From the NCBI GenBank assembly GCA_027306915.1, contig DAHUYW010000001.1:124001-188000 (forward strand): a stretch of DNA of 64,000 nt, in the 5' to 3' direction. Each line of letters begins with the position of its first letter. Position 1 is the stretch's first letter. Below, one piece after another: positions 15,781-28,412 of the stretch. The position numbers and the translations under genes are program-made. The notes beneath the pieces are model-generated. The model saw nothing but the letters and a program-made list of their open reading frames with translations. It searched no databases and was not told the DNA's origin. The DNA is from Spirochaetales bacterium. GTDB lineage: Bacteria; Spirochaetota; Spirochaetia; DAHUYW01.

Positions 15781-17106
15781 ATGAACAGGTTGGCAATGGA
15801 GCTCAACGATACCCTCCGCGGCACGGTCGTGGCGGATCTCCTATCGGATTTCGGAAAGCGATTCTACTATCCCATGGGCATCCCCGCCCAGGATGCTGAG
15901 GCAAAGAAATACGCGAAGACCTACAATGCGACCGTCGGGATGGCCTTCGCCAATCACGAGCCGATCGAGCTGTCGCCGGTACGCGCCGCGATGCCCGGCC
16001 TCACCCCCTTCCAGAGCGTCGCCTACGCCCCGACCGCCGGCGACCCGGAGCTTCGCAAGCGATGGAAGGAGCAGATATACCGCAAGAACCCTGACCTTGC
16101 CGGCGTCTCGATCTCGGAGCCGGTCGTGGTGCCCGGCCTAACCAACGGCATCTCCCAGGCGGCGGACCTCTTCGTAGACCCCGGCGATCCGGTCGTGATT
16201 CCCGATATGTTCTGGGAGAACTACAGTCTCGTTTTCGAGGATCGCCGAGAAGCCCCCCTCATCAGCTTCCCATTCTTCGCCGAGGAGGCGAAGGCTTCCG
16301 GAGGAGGGGCCCCGCGATGGGGTCTCAACCTTCAAGGATTCCGCGAGACGCTTCGCTCGCACGCGCGGAAGGGCAAGGTGGTGCTCGTCGTCAACTTCCC
16401 GAACAATCCGACAGGCTACTCCCCGACTAACGCAGAGGCAGACGCGCTCGCTTCGCTTGTGGGGGAGCTTGCCGCGGAGGGCCTCAAGATCCTGGTTCTT
16501 GTCGACGACGCCTATTTCGGTCTTTTCTACGAGCCGGATGTCTACCGGCAGTCGCTCTTTGCCCGTCTCGCACGCCTGCACGAAAACGTGCTTGCAGTCA
16601 AGATCGACGGCGCGACAAAGGAAGACTTTGTGTGGGGATTTCGCCTCGGTTTTGTCACCTTCGGCGGGAAGGGTCTCACCGAAGCCCACTATGAGGCGCT
16701 CAACAAGAAGCTGATGGGCGCAATCCGCTCATCGATCTCGAACTCCTCGCGCCCTGCGCAGTCGCTCCTTCTGACGGCTCTCGCGAGCCCCGGCTACGAA
16801 GCGGAGAAAAAGCGCTATTTCGAGTCCCTTAAGGCGCGCTACCTCGCTGTGAGGGAAATCGTCTCCAAGCGGACCTCGGGCCGCGGCCTTACGACGCTCC
16901 CCTTCAACTCGGGCTACTTCATGAGCTTTCGATTCGAAGGGGGCAGCGCCGACGCCCTGCGACGCCATCTCCTTTTGGAGAAGGGGATCGGCACGGTCTC
17001 GCTCGAGGACCGGTACCTCCGGGTCGCCTATTCAAGCATGGAGCTCGACGAGCTCGTGCCCCTGTACGACGCGATCTTCAAGGCCGCAGACCAGCTCGCT
17101 CGATAG
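15781..17106 (+). CDS. PLP-dependent class I/II aminotransferase
   Basis: From the ATG at 15781 the protein has 441 residues of fold-type I aminotransferase. Motifs include NFPNNPTGYSPT, the Asp of LVDDAYFGLFYEP, and the PLP Lys in KIDGATKEDFVWGFRLGF. It moves an amino group between an amino acid and a keto acid; the substrate is not evident. The start is chosen because it lies exactly where transcription from the TTGACA/TATCCT promoter should begin; in-frame ATGs at 15721 (inside the promoter) and 15796 are alternatives. The gene is not in an operon. Confidence 0.82.
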   Translation: MNRLAMELNDTLRGTVVADLLSDFGKRFYYPMGIPAQDAEAKKYAKTYNATVGMAFANHEPIELSPVRAAMPGLTPFQSVAYAPTAGDPELRKRWKEQIYRKNPDLAGVSISEPVVVPGLTNGISQAADLFVDPGDPVVIPDMFWENYSLVFEDRREAPLISFPFFAEEAKASGGGAPRWGLNLQGFRETLRSHARKGKVVLVVNFPNNPTGYSPTNAEADALASLVGELAAEGLKILVLVDDAYFGLFYEPDVYRQSLFARLARLHENVLAVKIDGATKEDFVWGFRLGFVTFGGKGLTEAHYEALNKKLMGAIRSSISNSSRPAQSLLLTALASPGYEAEKKRYFESLKARYLAVREIVSKRTSGRGLTTLPFNSGYFMSFRFEGGSADALRRHLLLEKGIGTVSLEDRYLRVAYSSMELDELVPLYDAIFKAADQLAR

Positions 17107-17158
17107 CAGGACCCCGGTCCTCGTCGGTCTCCGGTGCTCCAGGTGACCGGTCCACCCG

Positions 17159-17647
17159 TCAAATGAGAAGCTGGCCGATGGTCTTCAGCTCGGGCTTCCG
17201 CATATAGATGGCCTGTTTTTCGCCGTTGTACTGCTTATCGAGCTCGACAGTCTTCAGGTAGAGCTCGTTCAGGATATCCGACAGGACGCCAAGATTCGAG
17301 CCAAAGTTGTTGATAGCCATGTCCCTGAGGACACGGTCCGTCGAGCTGGCGGTCCGAGGCCCCTGGTGGGCGCTCAACAGGGCCCGTATGCTCGGGGCGA
17401 CCCCGTGCTGCGCGTGGCTTACGAACGCAGCCATGGCGAGGATCTTTTCGTAGAGATCGTCGAAATCCCATCCCTGCCCCCGCTGCTGCTCGGGCGGAGC
17501 CACGAGGCGGTCAATCAGCTCCCACGTCGAGTTTGGAAGGTCCATCTTCATCAAGACGGGCCGCATGACCCGATTATTGATGTTGACGCGGTAATGCTCG
17601 CCTAGTCGCTCAACGATGCGAATCAGATCTGCGTCCTTGACCTGCAT
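17159..17647 (-). CDS. Unknown cytoplasmic protein
   Basis: The 162-residue protein has no signal peptide or membrane segment. It begins MQVKDADLIRIVERLGEHYR and contains helical segments (DDLYEKILAMAAFVSHAQHG, VLSDILNELYLKTVELDKQY). I do not recognise a family; it looks like a conserved spirochaete protein. GGAGG lies 7 nt before the chosen ATG at 17647. It is divergent from the solute-binding lipoprotein gene at 17735, but each gene appears to have its own control. Confidence 0.65.
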   Translation of the reverse strand: MQVKDADLIRIVERLGEHYRVNINNRVMRPVLMKMDLPNSTWELIDRLVAPPEQQRGQGWDFDDLYEKILAMAAFVSHAQHGVAPSIRALLSAHQGPRTASSTDRVLRDMAINNFGSNLGVLSDILNELYLKTVELDKQYNGEKQAIYMRKPELKTIGQLLI

Positions 17648-17697
17648 ACATGGACCTCCCACGAATCAAACCGGATTATCTACCGAATGGGGTGGGA

Positions 17698-17726
17698 TTG
17701 ACAACCCTATACGACGCCCGTACAGT
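17698..17726 (+). promoter_or_regulatory. Promoter of the orphan binding-protein gene, predicted leaderless
   Basis: TTGACA (17698-17703), 17 nt, then TACAGT (17721-17726). The start codon at 17735 is 8 nt beyond the -10 box and has no ribosome-binding site. Confidence 0.68.
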
Positions 17727-17734
17727 GCTTTCCG

Positions 17735-18994
17735 ATGAGACGCGCCTCCCTCGCTGTTCTTCTTCGTTCCCTTGTGGTCGTATCGATTCTGCCGCTTGCT
17801 GCGGGATGCTCGCTGTTGAGCGGGAGCGTCGGTGTACTATGGACAAACCGGCCTGAATTCACGACGTACGCTGAGCTGTTCAATGCGAGCCAGAACCGGT
17901 ACAAACTGGAGGTCGTCTACAAGGCAGATCCAGTCCTAAGCCTCTCCAATGCGACAAAGGTCCCGGACCTGGTCGTCGGCCTCCACGAAGACAGTGTACC
18001 GATCATCGGGCGCTTCGTTTCGCTCGACCAGATTGTCAACCGAGGAGAGGTGAACCCCTCCCTTTTCTATCGCGACCTCCTGCGCACGGGGCGATACGAG
18101 GGACGCCAGCTCTTGCTGCCCGTCTCCTTTGACCTTCCTGCCCTTCTCTCGAGGGATTCGGCTTCGCCCACTCCAACGGGCGGCGCGACGGTGACCCTCG
18201 ATCAAGTCAAGCAACGCGCGCTTGTTTTCGACAAAGACAGCAAGGATGCCTTTCAGGTCCTTGCCTTCTCCCCCCGGTGGAGCGGCAATTTCCTGTATCT
18301 CGCGGCACAAATGATGGGCGCCGACTTCCACGAAGACTCGCACGGCGATCTCGCCTGGGATGATCAGAAGCTGTCCGAATCGGTGAGCTACCTCCGCGAT
18401 TGGATCGCAAACGTCGACGGCGGTGCTAAGAACGACCTCGAATTTGCGGAGAAGTACCTGTATGACCCTGTGGACAAGCTGCTCTCGTCCGGCAGGATCG
18501 CCTACCATTACATGTCCCTCTCGAGCTTCTACGACCTCCCTGCCGACAAGCGCAAGGCCATGCGTCTGCAATGGGTGGCGCAAAACGGCCGGATTCCCGT
18601 GCTGGACAATCTTCTCTTTGCGGGAGTCCCTCGCTGGGCCCGCAATCGCGCCGCGGCCTTCGCCTTCCTCGAGTGGTTCTACCGCCCGGAAACGCAGCGG
18701 CGGCTCCTCGAAGCCTCCAGCGACGAGCACCTCAAGGTTTTTGGGATCGCAAACGGCCTCTCCGCCCTTCCGCAGGTGAACGAGCACGATCTCCCCCGGT
18801 ATTATCCCTCGCTCATCACACGAATCCCCGCGCCAGACTCCCTCGCGTTTCCGAAGCCGCTGCCCTCGGACTGGCAAGGTATCAAGAGCGAGGTGCTGGT
18901 GCCGTGGCTGGATCACGAGATCCTCTCGCCGACAACGGATCAGCACCTCCAGGAACGGCTCAAGGCATGGCGTCTTCAGCGTCCTCTCATGTAG
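17735..18994 (+). CDS. Orphan extracellular solute-binding lipoprotein (CUT1 type)
   Basis: The 419-residue protein has a lipoprotein signal (lipobox LAAGC, Cys at residue 25) followed by a type II solute-binding fold: LWTNRPEFTTYAELFNASQN, VPDLVVGLHEDSVPIIGRF, and FAFLEWFYRPETQRRLLEAS near the end. It probably binds an oligosaccharide or polyol at the outer face of the cytoplasmic membrane. No permease genes accompany it; the next gene is an MsmK-type ATPase with its own promoter. Binding proteins without permeases may serve an importer encoded elsewhere, or act as sensors. Confidence 0.82.
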   Translation: MRRASLAVLLRSLVVVSILPLAAGCSLLSGSVGVLWTNRPEFTTYAELFNASQNRYKLEVVYKADPVLSLSNATKVPDLVVGLHEDSVPIIGRFVSLDQIVNRGEVNPSLFYRDLLRTGRYEGRQLLLPVSFDLPALLSRDSASPTPTGGATVTLDQVKQRALVFDKDSKDAFQVLAFSPRWSGNFLYLAAQMMGADFHEDSHGDLAWDDQKLSESVSYLRDWIANVDGGAKNDLEFAEKYLYDPVDKLLSSGRIAYHYMSLSSFYDLPADKRKAMRLQWVAQNGRIPVLDNLLFAGVPRWARNRAAAFAFLEWFYRPETQRRLLEASSDEHLKVFGIANGLSALPQVNEHDLPRYYPSLITRIPAPDSLAFPKPLPSDWQGIKSEVLVPWLDHEILSPTTDQHLQERLKAWRLQRPLM

Positions 18995-19032
18995 CGGCAG
19001 CCGCCTGCGCCTCCGGCATCCAGACTATTTCA

Positions 19033-19061
19033 TTGACAGCAAACGGGGAATGTATTAGGAT
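19033..19061 (+). promoter_or_regulatory. Promoter of the MsmK-like ATPase gene
   Basis: TTGACA (19033-19038), 17 nt, TAGGAT (19056-19061). This gives a leader of about 30 nt containing the GGAGG ribosome-binding site, so the ATPase can be expressed independently of the upstream binding-protein gene. Confidence 0.72.
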
Positions 19062-19097
19062 TCCTGGTACGATAAGATAGTCTTTCGGAGGATTGCA

Positions 19098-20189
19098 ATG
19101 GCAACGGTTGAACTGAGAAACGTAGGTAAGGTGTACGAAGGGGGCGTTCGTGCAGTCGACAACGCGAACATCACTGTCAGCGACCGAGAGTTTGTCGTTC
19201 TTGTAGGCCCGTCGGGCTGCGGAAAGACAACGACGCTCCGGATGGTCGCCGGCCTCGAGGACATCACGGAAGGGGAGCTGTACATCGACGGCAACCTCGT
19301 CAATGACATTCCCCCAAAGGATCGAGACATCGCCATGGTGTTTCAGAACTATGCGCTCTATCCTCACATGACGGTCTACGACAACATGGCTTTCGGTCTG
19401 AAGATCCGCAAGTATCCCAAAGCCGAGATCCAGGGACGGGTAAAGGAAGCTGCTCAGATCCTGGAGATCGAGGAGCTCCTCGATCGCAAGCCCAAGGCCC
19501 TCTCCGGCGGCCAGCGGCAGCGTGTCGCTCTTGGTCGAGCGATCGTCCGCAAGCCGAAGGTCTTCCTTTTTGACGAGCCCCTCTCCAATCTCGACGCCAA
19601 GCTGCGCGTTCAGATGAGGGCCGAGATTTCCGCTCTTCACACCCGCCTTCAGGCGACCATGATCTACGTCACCCACGATCAGGTCGAGGCGATGACCATG
19701 GCCGACAAGATCGTCGTGATGAAAAGCGGCATCATCCAGCAGATCGGCTCTCCGCTCGATCTGTACAACAACCCGGCCAACCGCTTCGTGGCTGGATTCC
19801 TGGGTTCGCCTTCGATGAACTTCCTCACCGCTAAGCTTCGCGACGAGGGCGGCCGGATCATCGCCGATGAGGGCGACTCGCAGATCGAGCTGCTCCCGCA
19901 GCAGGCTGCGGCGCTGAAGAGCTACGTCGGCAGGGAGATTGTGGTGGGAATCCGCCCGGAGGACTTCATCTATAACGAGAAGGGCGGAAAGGGAATCCAT
20001 ACTCACGTCGAGATCATCGAGCCGCTTGGCGCCGAGATCCATGTCTATGTGAGCACCAAGAAGCACCAGATGATCTCCCGTGTTGCCCCGACCGTGCATT
20101 TCAAGGTCGGCGACGAGGCGGTCTTCAATCCCATGATGGATCGGGTCAAGTTCTTTGATGTGGAGACCGAGCAGGCAATCCCGGCGTAG
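19098..20189 (+). CDS. Multi-sugar ABC importer ATPase (MsmK/UgpC type)
   Basis: The 363-residue protein has Walker [13 protein letters not shown], the signature [16 protein letters not shown], Walker [17 protein letters not shown] and the H-loop [15 protein letters not shown]-terminal OB-fold regulatory domain (about residues 240-363) contains VVGIRPEDF. It is the CUT1 ATPase type that energises several sugar importers in other bacteria (MsmK, MsmX, UgpC). It has its own promoter, ribosome-binding site (CGGAGG) and terminator and no permease neighbours. The ATPase-less importer at 43928-47218 is a likely partner (inference). Confidence 0.9.
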   Translation: MATVELRNVGKVYEGGVRAVDNANITVSDREFVVLVGPSGCGKTTTLRMVAGLEDITEGELYIDGNLVNDIPPKDRDIAMVFQNYALYPHMTVYDNMAFGLKIRKYPKAEIQGRVKEAAQILEIEELLDRKPKALSGGQRQRVALGRAIVRKPKVFLFDEPLSNLDAKLRVQMRAEISALHTRLQATMIYVTHDQVEAMTMADKIVVMKSGIIQQIGSPLDLYNNPANRFVAGFLGSPSMNFLTAKLRDEGGRIIADEGDSQIELLPQQAAALKSYVGREIVVGIRPEDFIYNEKGGKGIHTHVEIIEPLGAEIHVYVSTKKHQMISRVAPTVHFKVGDEAVFNPMMDRVKFFDVETEQAIPA

Positions 20190-20212
20190 CCCTGGAAGGT
20201 CTCTCTGAAGAC

Positions 20213-20243
20213 AAAACCGGCCCCGTCTCGGGCCGGTTTTTTT
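20213..20243 (+). terminator. Intrinsic terminator of the ATPase gene
   Basis: AAAACCGGCCC (20213-20223) pairs with GGGCCGGTTTT (20230-20240) around CGTCTC, followed by more T residues. This is a textbook Rho-independent terminator 24 nt after the stop codon. Confidence 0.92.
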
Positions 20244-20304
20244 ATGTCCCTCCATTTGACAGGGACGTTTGCCCGGTGTACACCATGGGAAGGGGTGCGG
20301 CAGC

Positions 20305-21030
20305 ATGAAGCGGGCGGTACATGAGCGCCTGTATGCTCATCTTTTCAATGCCATAAAGGTCTTCTTCATGCGGAGACGCATAGTCTCCCCGCGGTTGGCC
20401 GAGGGAACGACTGCGATCTTCGTCGCTAATCACGAAGGCTCCTATGGGCCGGTTACGGCGATAGCCTCGCTGCCGCAACCGATCTACCCCTGGGTGACGC
20501 ATGAGATCACGGACCTCGCCCTTTGCCCCAAATACATCGAGAACGATTTCGTGAAGCCGGAGGTCCACCTGCGGCCGCCCTTGAGCATTCTCCTTTCGCG
20601 CGTCATCGGGCGCGTCTGCGTAGCCATCATGGCCGATCTCCACGCGATCCCCGTCTACAAGAAGAGCCGCAGGATCACCGAGACTATCGCGATGAGCGTG
20701 CGCTTTCTCGAGCAGGGCAAGCGGCTCCTCATCTTCCCCGAGATACCAAACCGTATCTTCAACGAGATCGTCAACGAGTTCGACACCGGCTTCGTCAATA
20801 TCGCCCGGGCTTTTTTCGAGAGAACCGCAAGGATAGTCTCCTTCTTTCCGGTAGCGGTCAATCGAGGACGGATGGCGCTCCACCTCGGAGATCCGATCCG
20901 TTTCAACCCCCTTGTTCCTTTCAGGCAAGAAAAGGATCGGATACGGCGCGAGCTCATCGAGAGCATCTGCGAGATGTACCGTGAGATGGAGAAGCGCGAA
21001 GAGCCCGCGGTGGTTGCGCCGGTTTCCTGA
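20305..21030 (+). CDS. PlsC-like acyltransferase with altered catalytic motif
   Basis: The 241-residue protein resembles 1-acylglycerol-3-phosphate acyltransferases: a motif I-like block FVANHEGSYGPV near residue 43, a central Arg-rich region, and a motif III-like block LLIFPEIPNRI near residue 145. In the HX4D motif the Asp is replaced by Gly (H43, G48), so the standard charge relay is incomplete; the enzyme may be inactive, or the family divergent. TTGACA (20256-20261) and TACACC (20279-20284) form a likely promoter, and GGAAGGGG lies about 11 nt before the ATG. It precedes hom but is separated from it by 47 nt with another promoter. Confidence 0.68.
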   Translation: MKRAVHERLYAHLFNAIKVFFMRRRIVSPRLAEGTTAIFVANHEGSYGPVTAIASLPQPIYPWVTHEITDLALCPKYIENDFVKPEVHLRPPLSILLSRVIGRVCVAIMADLHAIPVYKKSRRITETIAMSVRFLEQGKRLLIFPEIPNRIFNEIVNEFDTGFVNIARAFFERTARIVSFFPVAVNRGRMALHLGDPIRFNPLVPFRQEKDRIRRELIESICEMYREMEKREEPAVVAPVS

Positions 21031-21077
21031 CCTCCTGATTGACACGCCATTCCTGCCGTGCGTAGGATGGCAGGACC

Positions 21078-22405
21078 ATGAACAAAACCGGAGCCTGCCG
21101 GATCGCCGTTGTCGGATGCGGGACCGTCGGCGGAGCGACGGCGCTTCTCCTTTCGCGCGATCGCAGCCTCATCGCGGAAAAGACAGGTGTCACGCTCTCG
21201 CTCAAGTACATCGTCGACCGCGATTTCGCTCGGGCGCGCAGCCTCAAGCTGGAACCGGCTCTCTTTGAGACGGACTACGACAAGGTGCTCGCGGATCACG
21301 AGGTCGACGTGGTCATCGAGCTGATCGGCGGAACGACGGTGGCCCGCGAGATCATCGAGCGGGCACTCAAGGCCGGAAAGCACGTGGTCACCGCCAACAA
21401 GGCGCTCCTCGCGCACCACGGGCCGGAGCTGATGAGGACTGCCCGGGAGAACGGAGTCTCGATAGCCTTCGAGGCAAGCTGCGCGGGCGGGATTCCGGTT
21501 ATCCGCGCGCTCTATGACGGACTGATCGCAAATCGCATCGACGCGATCTACGGAATCGTGAACGGCACCTGCAACTACATTCTCACCGAGATGATCCAGA
21601 AGGGGTTGAGCTACGCGCAGGCCCTCGCCGGAGCGCAGAAGACAGGGCTCGCCGAGGCCGATCCGCGGCTCGACGTCTCGGGGCTCGACTCTGCTCATAA
21701 GCTTACGATTCTTGCATCGCTCGGATTCGGACAGCGGGTCGAGCTCGAAAGGATTCCGGTCGAAGGGATCGATACCCTCGAGCTCATCGACGTGAAGTTC
21801 GGCCAGGAGCTCGGTTACATCGTCAAGCTTCTTGCGATCGCGCAGCGCTTCGACGGAGGGCTCTCCCTGAGGGTACGACCGTCGTTCATCTCACGCGAGC
21901 ATCCCCTCGCATGGGTTTCAGGTCCGTTCAATGCCGTGAGCATCTACGGCCACGCGGTAGGCCACACCATGTACTACGGAAGGGGCGCCGGCGGCTCTCC
22001 GACAGCATCGGCGATCCTTTCGGACGTCCTGTCGATTGCACAGGGCACCTCACCCCTGCTCTTCCGATCCCTGCCGATCTGGCCCGACCGTTCCCCCGTC
22101 GCGGCTCAGCTTCCGAGCGAGCAGATCTCGAGCAGGTACTATCTCAGAGTCATGGTGCAGGATAGCCCCGGCGTTTTTGCCCGGCTCGCAACCATTCTCG
22201 GCAACCACTCGATCAGCATCTCATCGGTTCTTCAGAAAGAGCCTGGGGCAAATGCCGCCGAAGGGGTGCCGGTCGTTATCACCACCCACACCGCCATCGA
22301 GGGAAACCTCCTTTCGGCCCTTCGTGAGATCGACGCCCTTGCCGTCGTCAAACGAAAGAGCATCTGCATCGGTATCATCGACGAGCACGAAGAGTCGATC
22401 GCTTT

Positions 22406-22409
<4 letters not shown>
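21078..22409 (+). CDS. hom: Homoserine dehydrogenase
   Basis: The 443-residue protein has an N-terminal NAD(P) fold (AVVGCGTVGGATALLL), the catalytic domain (KHVVTANKALLAHHG, VNGTCNYILTEM, GLAEADPRLDVSGLDSAHKL) and a C-terminal ACT domain from about residue 360 (YLRVMVQDSPGVFARLATIL). It reduces aspartate semialdehyde to homoserine for Thr and Met synthesis; the ACT domain implies threonine feedback. TTGACA (21039-21044) and TAGGAT (21063-21068) predict a transcript starting about 3 nt before the ATG. The stop overlaps the glgP start (ATGA), an unusual pairing. Confidence 0.93.
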
Positions 22410-25027
<2,618 letters not shown>

Positions 25028-25145
25028 GATCGCGCTTCCCCTATCCACCTTTTCCGTCGCCCGTTCGCCGCAACCTACCTCGCGCTCGTCGCTGTGCCGG
25101 GTCTGTCGATCTCTTGTGCTTCCCGAGAATGCGCTCGAGAACTGA

Positions 25146-25161
25146 TATAACGTTCGTTATA
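25146..25161. repeat. Perfect 16-bp palindrome, possible operator
   Basis: TATAACG-TT-CGTTATA is a perfect inverted repeat in an A/T-rich island of a GC-rich region. This size and symmetry are typical of TetR- or MarR-type operators, but no gene start follows closely on either strand. Confidence 0.5.
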
Positions 25162-25439
25162 GTCGCCGAAATCACGGGGAATGGGAAGAATGACGCAGCC
25201 GGGCGGACGTTCGTGAGCCTCGCCGATCAGGCAAAGGTCACGATGGAGGACCCGCATATCCTGAAGAGCTGGATTTTCGCGCACGGCCTTGCGCGATCGT
25301 TTGGTACAATTCGGGGGCGAGCTCCCTTGTCATGATCGTGAACCCCGCCCCCAACATCCAGACCCGTACCGCAGGTAGCTCGCATTATTGGGAGTCACGG
25401 TAGGCCCCAGGATAGGCACCGCGCCCTCGATCGACCGAC

Positions 25440-25468
25440 AAAAAAGCCCCGGCTCTAAAGCCGGGGCC
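25440..25468 (-). terminator. Intrinsic terminator of gap
   Basis: On the minus strand GCCCCGGCT (25468-25460) pairs with AGCCGGGGC (25455-25447) and is followed by a run of seven T. It lies 60 nt after the gap stop codon. Confidence 0.93.
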
Positions 25469-25528
25469 CCTTCCCATCGGCGTCGGCGGTGGGCGCGAAG
25501 AGCGTCCCGCCTCTGCGCTGGAGGGTGG

Positions 25529-26620
<1,092 letters not shown>

Positions 26621-26690
26621 TTATCGCCAGGATACCTTATTTTGCGGAAATGGGGAACGGGTCATCCGGCGTTCGCTGGGCGCACCGGCG

Positions 26691-27407
26691 CTATTGCCTT
26701 AAGGAGGCAAGGAGACGGCCGATCGCTGGATCGATCGCGGCAAGAGCCACCACGATGACCAGACCGGGAAGGAAGTTCGCCGTCTTGATGCTCTTGAGCC
26801 CAAGAAGGTTAAAGCCGATCATCACGACCAGGATTCCACCGATCCCTGAGATCTCGGCGAGGATGAGGGCGCTCACGAACGGGGCGATCCAGGACGAGAG
26901 GAGCGTAAGCACTCCTTGATAGACGAGGATGCTCAAAGCGGAGAAGATCACCCCGATCCCGAGGGCCGCGGCGAGCATGATCGCCATGAAGCCGTCCATG
27001 AGCGACTTGGTGAAGATGAGGGTGTAGTTGCCTTCGGCTCCCGCCTGAAAGGAGCCGACGAGCGCCATCGCCCCGACGCAGAACAGAACCGACGCGCTCA
27101 AGAATCCCTCGCCGAACTCCTTGCCCTCCCCCTGTGTGCGAACAAGTCTCTTCAGCGATTCCCCTAATCGAAGGATGGCCCCCTCCACGTCCCACCATTC
27201 CCCAAGCAGCCCACCGATGACGAGTGAGAAAGCGACATAGAGGATCTGCTTGGATTGCAGGGCCATCTGGATGCCGATCACAATCGTCACGAGCCCGATG
27301 GATGTGAACACGACCCCCTTTACCTTTTCGGTAATCCAGCGGCTGGCGAACAGGCCGACGAGTGAACCGACGACAACGGCGAGGCTATTCACGATGGTGG
27401 CGACCAT
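26691..27407 (-). CDS. DUF554 membrane protein (YdfK/YqgA type)
   Basis: From the ATG at 27407 the protein has 238 residues and about seven membrane segments, with the typical start MVATIVNSLAVVVGSLVG and IGGLLGEWWDVEGAILRLGE. The family is widespread and its transport role is unknown. An upstream in-frame codon would add 26 polar residues and is unlikely. TATACT (27421-27416) ends 8 nt before the ATG, with only a weak -35 (TGTTCA) and no ribosome-binding site, so a leaderless transcript is possible. Confidence 0.85.
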   Translation of the reverse strand: MVATIVNSLAVVVGSLVGLFASRWITEKVKGVVFTSIGLVTIVIGIQMALQSKQILYVAFSLVIGGLLGEWWDVEGAILRLGESLKRLVRTQGEGKEFGEGFLSASVLFCVGAMALVGSFQAGAEGNYTLIFTKSLMDGFMAIMLAAALGIGVIFSALSILVYQGVLTLLSSWIAPFVSALILAEISGIGGILVVMIGFNLLGLKSIKTANFLPGLVIVVALAAIDPAIGRLLASLRQ

Positions 27408-27488
27408 TGGGATGGAGTATACTTGGTGGGAAGAGCCATGAACAGGTGCAACGCGCTTCCAAGCGCAGAGGGTGAAGAGCCTCAACCC

Positions 27489-27518
27489 TTGACGGTGATC
27501 TGTCGATCATGTTAGCAT
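27489..27518 (+). promoter_or_regulatory. Promoter of the 27546 gene
   Basis: TTGACG (27489-27494), 18 nt, TAGCAT (27513-27518). The leader of about 20 nt carries GGGAGGATTCT before the ATG. Confidence 0.65.
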
Positions 27519-27545
27519 GGGAACTTGGGCAAAAGGGAGGATTCT

Positions 27546-27866
27546 ATGGCCATAAGCCATGGCATTCCACAGCGGGGGAAAAGTGGATCGATTGAAAAGA
27601 TCTTCTGCGCGAACTGCATCCACTGCAAGCTCGTACGCGATCAGCGCGGAAGCGCAGACCAGTACTATCTTCGTGTGCGATGCGCGGCCGGCAAATGGCG
27701 GAAGAAGCTCGGCGAGGAGAAGATCTATAAGTACTTCACCGTCGCACGGCGTAGTCTCGACTTCTGCGACACCTACGAGCCCATGGGCGACGCCAAGGAC
27801 TTCATCCGCGAGCTCAAGAAGACTCTTCCCATCAAGGACGAGGTCTACTCAAAAGCCTCGCCATAG
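27546..27866 (+). CDS. Small Cys-rich, possibly zinc-binding protein
   Basis: This 106-residue, basic cytoplasmic protein has four to five cysteines spaced as in a small zinc-binding domain: FCANCIHCKLV (about residues 21-31), VRCAAGKWRKK and FCDTYEPMGD. It also has aromatic/basic blocks (EKIYKYFTVARR). GGGAGG is well placed before the ATG at 27546; an in-frame ATG at 27525 lies upstream of that site and is unlikely. I do not recognise a family. It is followed by a lipoprotein gene after 16 nt, probably in one transcript. Confidence 0.7.
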   Translation: MAISHGIPQRGKSGSIEKIFCANCIHCKLVRDQRGSADQYYLRVRCAAGKWRKKLGEEKIYKYFTVARRSLDFCDTYEPMGDAKDFIRELKKTLPIKDEVYSKASP

Positions 27867-27882
27867 GGATTTCTCTCCCCAC

Positions 27883-28335
27883 ATGAAGAAGACGCTTCCG
27901 TTGCTCCTCGCGGTGGGTTTCGTGTTGGTTTCCTGTCAGTCAGTCCCGAAGGACATCCCCACCACCCTTTCGGAGAGTGAGTATTTTCAGCTTGCCTATC
28001 AGAACTCGGATCGAGGGAACTACCGGGGGGCGATGGCCTACTACGATACCTTCCTCACGCGCTACCCCAAAGACGCGGGCCGCGACGTGGAGGCAGACTA
28101 CGAAATAGCCTTCCTCTACTACAAGATGCAGGACTTCACGAAGTCACGCGATCTCTTTACGCAGATCGTCGACAAGTACAAGCAGAAGGATAGCGATTCT
28201 CTGCCGCGCTGGCCGCTGGTGCTCTCCAATAAGCTCATCATCATCATCGATCAGGAGCTTGCGGCTCGGCAGCCGAAGCCGGTCGCGAAGGCTGAGACTG
28301 CTCAGAAGCCCGCTCCGGCCACCCAGGCGAAGTAG
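27883..28335 (+). CDS. Small TPR-like lipoprotein
   Basis: The 150-residue protein has a lipoprotein signal (LLLAVGFVLVSCQ, Cys at residue 18). Two TPR-like helical pairs follow (YFQLAYQNSDRGNYRGAMAYYDTFLTRYP and a second ending FTQIVDKYK), as in YbgF/BamD-type proteins. A Pro/Ala/Lys-rich tail ends the protein. It probably acts as an envelope scaffold, on the periplasmic side of a membrane. It lies 16 nt after the Cys-rich gene; the ribosome-binding site is weak. Confidence 0.75.
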   Translation: MKKTLPLLLAVGFVLVSCQSVPKDIPTTLSESEYFQLAYQNSDRGNYRGAMAYYDTFLTRYPKDAGRDVEADYEIAFLYYKMQDFTKSRDLFTQIVDKYKQKDSDSLPRWPLVLSNKLIIIIDQELAARQPKPVAKAETAQKPAPATQAK

Positions 28336-28412
28336 CGCGCGTCTCCACCCGCATTCGACTCCGCCGCGACTTGCCTCGCGCCGCTCCCGGCGTCAACGAA
28401 TCGTCGAGGCCT

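Larger units (their letters stand above)
25028..25528. other. Non-coding gap between glgP and gap
   Basis: No open frame here has both a plausible start signal and protein-like composition. The stretch holds a 16-bp palindrome (25146-25161) and the gap terminator (25440-25468). A 68-codon plus-strand frame from an ATG near 25126 overlaps the palindrome and has no ribosome-binding site; it is not accepted as a gene. Confidence 0.55.

Noticed and set aside
25126..25335. A 68-codon frame after glgP
   Set aside because: No ribosome-binding site, no recognisable domain, and it spans the palindrome; treated as non-coding.
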